NCBI GenBank assembly: GCA_023396065.1
Contig: JAEWXF010000010.1
Span: 1 to 45,194, forward strand
Origin: Methanobacteriota archaeon
GTDB lineage: Archaea; Halobacteriota; Methanomicrobia; Methanomicrobiales; Methanocorpusculaceae
DNA: 45,194 nucleotides
Direction of reading: 5' to 3'
In this document: piece after piece, positions 39,560 to 45,194 of the stretch
Layout: every line of letters begins with the position of its first letter
How positions within the stretch are numbered: the first letter of the stretch is position 1
The notes under the pieces: model-generated
What the model was told of the DNA's origin: nothing
What the model saw: only the letters and a program-made list of their open reading frames with translations
Database searches by the model: none
Translations under genes and position numbers: made by a program

Positions 39560-40738
39560 TTACGACCCCTCGCACCGGGTGTCGTATTTGTCATTCAGCA
39601 TATGTTCCTTGACAATTGAGTTCTCAGGCACAATGACCTCCGGCCAGAGGCGCGTTCCTGAGTGGATCGTCACATTGTTGCGCAGTACACTGCGGGGGCC
39701 GATGACGGTGTTGTGTTCAATGGAGCAGTTATCCCCAAGTGTGGTGTCGATATCAATGATACTCCCGGAGATCGTCGTATTTGCGCCGATGACCACGCCG
39801 TTGTAGATTGAGGACGAGAAAAGTTTTGCTCCGCTTTTGATCACCACATTGTTCCCGATACTGGTGTAGGGGCCGATGATCACGTTTTCACCGATCATTG
39901 CACCGTTTCCGATGAAGACCGGGCCGACAACACGGGAGCCTGCCCCTAGCGTAATGCCGTCTCCGAACCGTACCGGTCCGGTAATATGGGCATCCTTTAC
40001 GTTCAGGGTTCCGGCGACACTGGTGACGCTGTTTTCCTGCAGCTTCCACTTTTCCGCCTGCCGCAGCATTGCAGGGTTTCCGACGTCCGTCCAGTTGCCG
40101 CGTGCCAGCCATCCGTTGAGCTGATATCCCCGTTCCATTAACAGGGGGAAGAGATTTTTGGCAAAATCGAATTTGGTATTTTCCGGAATGAACTCGAAGA
40201 TCTTCGGGTCGCAGACATAGATACCGGTACTTGCAAGGTTGGAGAAGATCTCTCCCGGCGCGGGTTTTTCGCGGAACCGGCGGATACGCAGCGTTGCATC
40301 AAGTTCTGCGATACCGAACTCGCGGGGATCTTCAATGCTGATCAGGCCGATGGACGCGATCGCGGAAGATGCCATGTGATCGCGGTAAAATTCCAGCAGA
40401 TTCAGATCGGTCATATGATCTCCGCCGACCACCAGGAACGGTGCATCGTTCAGATATTGTTCGGCGTTTTTTACACTGCCAGCGGTTCCGAGTTTTATTT
40501 TTTCCGGAACATAGGTAATGTTTGCGCCAAAAAGAGACCCGTCACCGAGTGCATGCTGAATCTCATCGCCAAGATACCCGATGGTAATGACAATGTCTGT
40601 AAATCCAAGGTTTGCCAGATGCGTGACTAAGTGGGCAATCGATGGGAGGTTGGCGATCGGAATACAGGGTTTCGGGCGTTCAAAGGTTAATGGCCGAAGG
40701 CGCGTTCCTTCGCCGCCGCACATGATGCAGGCTTTCAT
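39560..40738 (-). CDS. Sugar-1-phosphate nucleotidyltransferase with left-handed beta-helix domain (GlmU/ManC-like)
   Basis: 392 residues. The N-terminal nucleotidyltransferase domain starts with ACIMCGGEGTRLRPLTFERPKPCIPI (G-G-x-G-T-R-L plus the catalytic Lys) and holds VVGGDHMTD, FREKP and GNWTDVGNP. From about residue 245 hexapeptide repeats (ITGPVRFGDGITLGAGSRVVGPVFIGNGAMIGENVIIGPYTSIG) form a beta-helix. Archaeal proteins of this form make UDP-GlcNAc or GDP-mannose/dTDP-glucose; I cannot decide which, nor whether the helix has acetyltransferase activity. The start is fixed by the motif directly after the ATG. It is convergent with srp54, with repeat C between them. Confidence 0.88.
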   Translation of the reverse strand: MKACIMCGGEGTRLRPLTFERPKPCIPIANLPSIAHLVTHLANLGFTDIVITIGYLGDEIQHALGDGSLFGANITYVPEKIKLGTAGSVKNAEQYLNDAPFLVVGGDHMTDLNLLEFYRDHMASSAIASIGLISIEDPREFGIAELDATLRIRRFREKPAPGEIFSNLASTGIYVCDPKIFEFIPENTKFDFAKNLFPLLMERGYQLNGWLARGNWTDVGNPAMLRQAEKWKLQENSVTSVAGTLNVKDAHITGPVRFGDGITLGAGSRVVGPVFIGNGAMIGENVIIGPYTSIGNNVVIKSGAKLFSSSIYNGVVIGANTTISGSIIDIDTTLGDNCSIEHNTVIGPRSVLRNNVTIHSGTRLWPEVIVPENSIVKEHMLNDKYDTRCEGS

Positions 40739-40836
40739 ATTGTATTTATATTGGCATCATGGGATTATGGTTGTAATGGTTGCGCGTACCATTTGGGACG
40801 GGTGAAAACCCCTGAAATACACACATTAGCATGACA

Positions 40837-40854
40837 CACGTTAACATGCACCAT
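40837..40854. promoter_or_regulatory. Palindromic motif upstream of amtB shared with gdhA
   Basis: CACGTTAACATGCACCAT matches 15 of 18 bases of the gdhA motif at 13518-13535 and ends just before the amtB BRE/TATA region. A GCATG at 40829-40833 and CATGC at 40845-40849 give an additional inverted pair. Placed here, a bound protein would touch TBP/TFB. Confidence 0.5.
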
Positions 40855-40856
40855 GC

Positions 40857-40868
40857 TATTTTATATAC
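40857..40868 (+). promoter_or_regulatory. amtB promoter (TATA)
   Basis: TATTTTATATAC is a strong archaeal TATA box. The expected transcription start is near 40888-40892, leaving a leader of about 135 bases before the amtB ATG. Direct repeats ACATTAGCAT (40823) and ACATTAGTAT (40880) flank it. Confidence 0.6.
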
Positions 40869-40898
40869 ATGTGATTCTAACATTAGTATCAGCACAAG

Positions 40899-40946
40899 AC
40901 ACCACAAAAGGTTTTGAGTGGAAGGGGATTTTTCCACCTGTGGTGT
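40899..40946 (+). other. Potential stem-loop in the amtB leader
   Basis: ACACCACA (40899-40906) pairs with TGTGGTGT (40939-40946). Inside, GTGGAA (40918-40923) pairs with TTCCAC (40932-40937). The structure would lie at the 5' end of the amtB mRNA if the TATA box at 40857 is used. The rest of the 40739-41025 gap contains G/T-rich sequence and a GGTGA ribosome binding site 6 bases before the ATG. Confidence 0.35.
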
Positions 40947-41025
40947 ACTGCACCGCAGGGGTTTTGGGGTCCGCTTCTTTTTGGAATTTTTTGTATTTGT
41001 GACACGTGCTAATTGGTGAATTACT

Positions 41026-42231
41026 ATGGATATTGATACTGGTGCGACAGCCTGGGTACTTATTTCAGCCGCATTAGTGTTGCTGATGGTTCCCGCAGTA
41101 GGTCTGTTCTACGGTGGAATGGTACGGAAAAAGAACGTCATCGCAACCATGATGCTGTCCCTTGTGGCACTCGCCCTTGGCATTATCCAGTGGATTGTTG
41201 TCGGGTACTCGCTTGCCTTCGGCAGTGATATCGGCGGATTCATTGGAAGCCTGGAGTACTTCGGGCTCAACGGTATCACAATTGACGGTGTGAGCGGTGG
41301 AATACCGGACATGCTGTTTGTCTGTTTCCAGATGATGTTTGCCTGTCTGACTCTGGCAATTCTGACCTCTGGTGTAGTTGGCAGAGTTAAGATGTCGTCG
41401 TTCCTCATCTTCGGTGCAATCTGGCTGACAATTGTCTACGCTCCGCTTGCCCACTGGGCCTGGGGTGGAGGCTGGGCCGGAACTCTCGGTGCTCTCGACT
41501 TCGCCGGAGGAACAGTAGTTCATATCAGTTCAGGTTTCGCAGCGCTTGCCCTTGCCCTCGTGATCGGCAAACGGCTTGGTTACGGTACACAGACCATGAG
41601 CCCGCATAACATTCCGCTCACACTGCTCGGTGGTGTGTTCCTGATTGTCGGCTGGTTCGGTTTCAACGCAGGGAGTGCCCTTGCCGCGAACGGTGTTGCT
41701 GCCAGTGCGTTCCTGGTTACTGCGGTTGCCTGTGCAGCCGGTGCCCTGACCTGGATGGCCCTTTCGTGGAAAGTCGGCAAGCCGAACTCGCTCGGTTTCA
41801 TCTCGGGTGCGATCGCCGGTTTAGTCGGTATCACGCCTGCGGCAGGATTCGTGAATGTCGGCGGCGCTCTTGCCATCGGTATCATTGCGGCGATTGTCTG
41901 CTACGCGGCTCTGACCTGGAGAATTAAGAAAGGCCTTGATGAGTCTCTCGATGCCTGGGCAATCCATGGTATGGGAGGGTTTGCCGGTGCAATCCTGACA
42001 GGTGTGTTCGCGGTCACTGCAATCGGCGGTGTCGGCGGACTGATTGAAGGTAATGTGATGCAGTTCGGTATTCAGATTCTGGATGCCTGTGTTGCCGTCA
42101 TCTACGCCTTTGTCGTAACCTTTATCCTTGCATGGATCATCAACAAAGTTATGGGCCTGCGGGTCACTGACGATGAAGAGTACGTCGGTCTGGACATCGC
42201 CCAGCACGGCGAACAGGTGCCCAACAACTAA
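41026..42231 (+). CDS. amtB: Ammonium transporter AmtB
   Basis: 401 residues with about 11 TM segments. The Amt signature (LFYGGMVRKKNVIATMM) follows TM1. The pore twin histidines are in GTVVHISSGFAAL (about residue 165) and DAWAIHGMGGFAGA (about 314). The cytoplasmic C-terminal tail (GLRVTDDEEYVGLDIAQHGE) carries the conserved element that contacts GlnK. It conducts ammonium/ammonia into the cell when nitrogen is scarce. It forms an operon with glnK, which starts 14 bases after its stop. Confidence 0.96.
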   Translation: MDIDTGATAWVLISAALVLLMVPAVGLFYGGMVRKKNVIATMMLSLVALALGIIQWIVVGYSLAFGSDIGGFIGSLEYFGLNGITIDGVSGGIPDMLFVCFQMMFACLTLAILTSGVVGRVKMSSFLIFGAIWLTIVYAPLAHWAWGGGWAGTLGALDFAGGTVVHISSGFAALALALVIGKRLGYGTQTMSPHNIPLTLLGGVFLIVGWFGFNAGSALAANGVAASAFLVTAVACAAGALTWMALSWKVGKPNSLGFISGAIAGLVGITPAAGFVNVGGALAIGIIAAIVCYAALTWRIKKGLDESLDAWAIHGMGGFAGAILTGVFAVTAIGGVGGLIEGNVMQFGIQILDACVAVIYAFVVTFILAWIINKVMGLRVTDDEEYVGLDIAQHGEQVPNN

Positions 42232-42245
42232 GGAGGATATACACC

Positions 42246-42578
42246 ATGAAAATGATCGTCGCAGTCATCAGACCGGAAAAGGTGGATGATGTTGTAGATG
42301 CCCTTGAGGCACAGAATGTTCCGGGAGTAACCATCACTGATGTCCGCGGACGGGGTGAACAGGGAGGTATCTGTCTCCAGTACCGTGCGGGTAAGATGCA
42401 GATTCATACTCTGCCGAAGACAAAGCTCGAAATTGTCATCCCGGACAAGGATGTTGATAGTATCATCAAAATTATCCGTGAACATGCACGGACCGGGAAA
42501 AAGGGAGACGGACGTATCTTTGTTTTGCCGGTGGATGCGGCAGCATGGGTGCGGACGGATGATTTCATCACCGGATAA
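42246..42578 (+). CDS. glnK: PII nitrogen regulator GlnK with atypical T-loop
   Basis: 110 residues. It has the PII fold (KMIVAVIRPEKVDDVVDAL...GVTITDVRGRG) and the B-loop TGKKGDGRIFVLPV. The T-loop (residues 37-55) has normal length and keeps Tyr46-Arg47, but residue 51, Tyr in uridylylated PII proteins, is Met, and the usual RGAEY segment reads RAGKM. It binds ATP/ADP and 2-oxoglutarate and plugs AmtB in ammonium excess; covalent uridylylation at 51 is impossible here. AAGGAGG 8-9 bases upstream of the ATG is a very strong ribosome binding site. Confidence 0.93.
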   Translation: MKMIVAVIRPEKVDDVVDALEAQNVPGVTITDVRGRGEQGGICLQYRAGKMQIHTLPKTKLEIVIPDKDVDSIIKIIREHARTGKKGDGRIFVLPVDAAAWVRTDDFITG

Positions 42579-42706
42579 GTTTCCGGTGCCATGAATCTCC
42601 TCTTTTCAATCTTTTTTCTCATTTTCTGTGGTTGGTTCTGAGAAGTCCTGTCGGTTGATTAATACCCTTAGAACACATAGATTTACTGCTTCAGGTGTAT
42701 AAATCA

Positions 42707-44140
42707 ATGGTAGAAGAGACAGGAGCGTTGCCGCCAAGATCTGATTTCAGTGCATGGTACAACGAGGTTATCCGGCGTGCGGAGATTATGGATGTCCGTT
42801 ATCCGGTGAAAGGATTGTATGTATGGTATCCGTTTGGTTTTGCCCTCAGGAATCATACCTATGCGCTGCTGCGAAGTCTGCTGAACCGTGATCATGAAGA
42901 GGCACTGTTTCCGCTTTTGATTCCGGAGACGGAGTTTATGAAAGAGGCGGAGCATATTAAGGGATTTGAGGATGAGGTTTACTGGGTTACGCACGGCGGG
43001 CTGACGCCGCTGGACGTAAAACTTGCGCTCCGGCCGACATCCGAGACTGCTATTTATCCGATGTATGCTCTGTGGATCCGGTCTCATGCGGATCTGCCGC
43101 TGAAACTCTATCAGGTTGTGAATACGTTCCGGTATGAGACGAAGCATACCCGGCCGCTGATCCGGCTCCGGGAGATTACGTCGTTTATGGAGTCGCATAC
43201 TGTACATACGGACTGGGAGGATGCGAACCGGCAGGTGGAGTATGAGCTTGCGCTGTCTCAGGAGTTCTACCGTGATCTTGGTGTGCCGATTATTATTTCG
43301 AAACGGCCGGACTGGGATAAGTTCCCGGGTGCGGACTTTACGATGGCAGTTGATGCGGTGATGCCGGACGGCAGAACTCTGCAGATCGGAACGGTGCATC
43401 ATCTGGGAGATCATTTCTCCCGGACGTTTGGTATTACGTATGAGGATGTGGAGGGTGTTCAGCAGTTTGGGTCCCAGACCTGTTATGGTATTTCGGAACG
43501 CTGTATTGCTGCGGTTATTGGTGTCCACGGTGATGATAAGGGTCTTGTTCTACCGGCGACGGTTGCCCCGACGCAGGTGGTTATTATCCCGATTATTGTC
43601 GGGAAACGCGGTGAGGAGATTCAGGCTGCGGTCCGGGAGCTGGAGGCTGAGCTGAAGTCTGCGGGTCTGCGCGTGAAGACGGATGTTCGTGATATGCGGC
43701 CGGGTGCGAAGTATTACCACTGGGAGCTGCACGGTGTTCCCCTGCGGGTGGAGCTTGGACCCCGTGATCTGGATAACAGGCAGCTGGTCTGTGTGAACCG
43801 TCTTGGGGTGAAGACGATCGTGCCCCGCGAGAATGCGGCAGAGTCGGTGCAGAAGCTGCTGGATGAGGCGCATGATCAGATTCTGGCAAAGGCTGAGGAT
43901 CATCTGAAGACTCATCTGATGACGGCTGTGACTCCTGAGGAGTGTAATGAGAAGCTGGACGGGAATGTGGTTGTGGTGCACTGGTGCGGGGACCGCGAGT
44001 GTGCTGACCGGCTTGAGGAGCTGACGAATTCGAGTCTTCTGGGGACTGAGGTCCGCAGTACGTATGTTGAGAACGATGAGGGGCCGTGTATTATCTGCGG
44101 TAAAAAAGGTAAGGCTGCCCTCGTTGGAAGATCCTATTAA
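42707..44140 (+). CDS. proS: Prolyl-tRNA synthetase, archaeal/eukaryotic type
   Basis: 477 residues. Class II motifs: the GLYVWYPFGFALRNHTYALLRSLL region; motif 2 in RPTSETAIYPMYALWIRS...VVNTFRYETKHTRPLIRLREITSFMESHTVH; motif 3 in CYGISERCIAAVIGVHGDDKGLVLP. An anticodon-binding domain follows, with the archaeal C-terminal zinc-binding extension (HWCGDREC and CIICGKKGKAALVGRSY, ending in Tyr). There is no bacterial editing insertion. The ATG at 42707 is preferred over a GTG at 42695, with CAGGTG 9 bases upstream. A strong hairpin terminator follows. Confidence 0.96.
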   Translation: MVEETGALPPRSDFSAWYNEVIRRAEIMDVRYPVKGLYVWYPFGFALRNHTYALLRSLLNRDHEEALFPLLIPETEFMKEAEHIKGFEDEVYWVTHGGLTPLDVKLALRPTSETAIYPMYALWIRSHADLPLKLYQVVNTFRYETKHTRPLIRLREITSFMESHTVHTDWEDANRQVEYELALSQEFYRDLGVPIIISKRPDWDKFPGADFTMAVDAVMPDGRTLQIGTVHHLGDHFSRTFGITYEDVEGVQQFGSQTCYGISERCIAAVIGVHGDDKGLVLPATVAPTQVVIIPIIVGKRGEEIQAAVRELEAELKSAGLRVKTDVRDMRPGAKYYHWELHGVPLRVELGPRDLDNRQLVCVNRLGVKTIVPRENAAESVQKLLDEAHDQILAKAEDHLKTHLMTAVTPEECNEKLDGNVVVVHWCGDRECADRLEELTNSSLLGTEVRSTYVENDEGPCIICGKKGKAALVGRSY

Positions 44141-44166
44141 TACGAAAGAAAAAATGCGAATACGAG

Positions 44167-44190
44167 ACCGCCGGTACTCCGGCGGTTTCT
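44167..44190 (+). terminator. Hairpin terminator after proS
   Basis: ACCGCCGG-TACT-CCGGCGGT is a perfect 8-bp GC-rich stem with a 4-base loop followed by TTCT, located 27 bases after the proS stop. Confidence 0.6.
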
Positions 44191-44197
44191 GAATTAT

Positions 44198-44205
44198 CCA
44201 ATATA
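44198..44205 (+). promoter_or_regulatory. nusA promoter (TATA)
   Basis: CCAATATA followed by TC is centred about 23 bases upstream of the nusA ATG at 44225. No ribosome binding site lies between, so the mRNA is probably leaderless. Confidence 0.4.
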
Positions 44206-44224
44206 TCTTTGATTTGCTGATACT

Positions 44225-44692
44225 ATGGAAATGAATGATCAATACGGTACGGAACGGAGTATCGGTTTTAAGGAACGCCGTTATATCGAGGAGCTGCGTA
44301 TTCTGACTGCGGCGACGGCGATGGATTGTATGATTGATGACCGGTTTGACCGGGTGGTGTATGTGATCCGTCCGGGTGATATGGGTCTTGCTATCGGCAG
44401 AAACGGGGATAATATCCGGAAGATGCACCGGGTTCTGGGGAAACGCGTGGAGATGGTGGAGTTTGATGAGGTCCGCGAGCGGTTTGTTGCGAATATGTTT
44501 AAGCCGGCGACGGTTGCGTTGGTGGTGATGGGGGAGTCTTTGGATCCGGTGATGGTGACGGTTGCGAAGCAGGGGGATTTCGGGCTTGCGATCGGGAAAG
44601 GCGGGTCGACGATTGAGAAGGCACGGATGCTTGTCCGCAGGTTTTACGGAAAGGATATCGGGGAGATTGTGGTTCAGGAGGATGCGGAGTGA
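44225..44692 (+). CDS. nusA: Archaeal NusA-type protein with two KH domains
   Basis: 155 residues. It has no S1 domain and consists of two KH domains, each with a G-x-x-G RNA-binding loop: MGLAIGRNGDNIRKM (about 53-67) and FGLAIGKGGSTIEKARMLV (about 119-137). The sequence IEELRILTAATAMDCMIDD at the start is typical of archaeal NusA. It binds RNA and is implicated in transcription elongation or termination. In many archaea nusA lies behind the RNA polymerase rpoA2 gene; here it stands between proS and hisE. The hisE GTG overlaps its stop codon. Confidence 0.88.
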   Translation: MEMNDQYGTERSIGFKERRYIEELRILTAATAMDCMIDDRFDRVVYVIRPGDMGLAIGRNGDNIRKMHRVLGKRVEMVEFDEVRERFVANMFKPATVALVVMGESLDPVMVTVAKQGDFGLAIGKGGSTIEKARMLVRRFYGKDIGEIVVQEDAE

Positions 44693-45003
44693 CGGATGCA
44701 CAGGTGTTTGATGAGCTGTGGCAGGTGATCTGTGAGCGTGCGGAGCTGGATCCGGGGAAACGGTCGTATGTGCGGCATCTGCTGTTTCATGAGAAGGGGA
44801 TTGATAAGCCGCTGGAGAAGGTGGGCGAGGAGGCCTGTGAGTTTGTGCTTGCGGTGAAGAACGGTCGTGAGGAGGCGATTGTGGGGGAGGCGGCGGATCT
44901 GCTGTTTCATATGATGGTCGCCCTGAAGGCGGCGGATGTGGATTTTGCCCTGGTTGAGACGGAGCTTGAGGTTCGCCGACAGGGTATGCATCTGCACGAT
45001 TAA
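44689..45003 (+). CDS. hisE: Phosphoribosyl-ATP pyrophosphohydrolase
   Basis: 104 residues of the MazG-like HisE family: KVGEEACEFVLAVKNGREEAIVGEAADLLFHMMVALKA carries the E-E-x-x-E...E-x-x-D metal-binding pattern. It removes pyrophosphate from phosphoribosyl-ATP, the second step of histidine synthesis. The start is a GTG overlapping the nusA stop (GTGA), with AGGAGG 10 bases upstream. No other his genes are in the window; its coupling to nusA is unusual. Confidence 0.92.
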   Translation: MTDAQVFDELWQVICERAELDPGKRSYVRHLLFHEKGIDKPLEKVGEEACEFVLAVKNGREEAIVGEAADLLFHMMVALKAADVDFALVETELEVRRQGMHLHD

Positions 45004-45014
45004 TTCTTTTTTTC
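45004..45014 (+). terminator. T-run terminator after hisE
   Basis: TTCTTTTTTTC follows directly after the hisE stop codon. Confidence 0.45.
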
Positions 45015-45024
45015 TGGTTGGATG

Positions 45025-45188
45025 ACGGAAAAACTAAGGAAATGAGAATCTTTGTTCGGATGTCGATACGTTTTCTTGTGCATCTTTAGACGTATGTGGG
45101 TAACCACAGAACACACCGAATTCCACGGAAAAAAGCACGGAATACCGCTTCGCTTACGGAAAAAACGGAAAGACTAAGGAAGTGGGAT
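45025..45188. repeat. Pair of A/G-rich direct repeats in the terminal spacer
   Basis: ACGGAAAAACTAAGGAAATG at 45025 and ACGGAAAGACTAAGGAAGTG at 45165 are near-identical and in the same orientation. Between them lies GGGTAACCACAGAACACACCGAATTCCACGG and other CACGGAA/ACGGAA units. No gene is visible in 45004-45194; the sequence resembles the degenerate 'accacag...cacggaa' spacer repeats I recall near rRNA/tRNA genes in related methanogens. Confidence 0.5.
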
Positions 45189-45194
45189 GCTTCG

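Overview
This window looks like chromosomal DNA of a methanogenic euryarchaeon, most probably order Methanomicrobiales and possibly a Methanocorpusculum-like organism. The order and genus are my inference from remembered protein families, not from a search. Pointers are an F420-dependent NADP reductase, a YcaO/TfuA pair (the McrA thioamidation enzymes), the adenosylcobinamide hydrolase CbiZ, archaeal-type AlaRS, ProRS, Trm1, NusA and SRP54/FtsY, ATP-dependent DNA ligase, archaeal BRE/TATA promoters, and ribosome binding sites of the GGAGGTGAT type. Coding density is high, genes are mostly in short operons, and I see no CRISPR array, prophage or complete IS element.

Layout. 1-114: 3' part of a 5S rRNA gene. 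252-9403 (all minus): acylphosphatase, two paralogous HAE3-type RND transporters, DNA ligase, a metallo-beta-lactamase protein with a cysteine cluster, and a sodium:alanine symporter. 9479-11011 (minus): a small unknown gene and the YchF-type GTPase. 11082-14980 (plus): a stand-alone pyruvate-kinase C-terminal domain protein, a membrane protein, repeat A, F420:NADP oxidoreductase and glutamate dehydrogenase. 15079-20494 (plus): a small winged-helix protein, SerRS, AlaRS and a membrane-anchored winged-helix regulator. 20559-25694 (minus): a DUF169 protein, repeat B, then a tight six-gene operon ycaO-tfuA-thiF/moeB-moaD-moaE-nitrilase. 25841-27343 (plus): a tandem FdhD fusion diverging from it. 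27352-36548: Trm1, tRNA-Arg(CCT), CbiZ, two Yip1-like membrane proteins, a signal-anchored protein overlapping threonine synthase, a DUF457-type membrane hydrolase, an MBL/DUF3006/esterase operon and a lipoprotein. 36605-39085: ftsY-srp54. 39086-39534: repeat C, which encloses the frameshifted stump of a short-chain dehydrogenase gene. 39560-45003: a sugar-nucleotidyltransferase (minus), then amtB-glnK, proS, nusA and hisE (plus).

How the genes work together. Sulfur-transfer and cofactor chemistry is concentrated at 21.5-27.3 kb: thioamide synthesis, sulfur carrier and activating enzyme, molybdopterin synthase, and the FdhD-type sulfurtransferase needed for formate dehydrogenase. Nitrogen assimilation is represented by gdhA and amtB-glnK, which lie 27 kb apart but share a palindromic upstream motif (CATGTTAACATG type), a candidate common operator. 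Translation and protein-targeting genes (serS, alaS, proS, trm1, tRNA-Arg, ftsY, srp54, nusA) make up much of the rest.

The least explained items are the modular palindrome-rich repeats that start at or just before stop codons, the doubled FdhD that lacks the CxxC motif, the nitrilase placed last in the thioamidation operon, and the shared gdhA/amtB motif.
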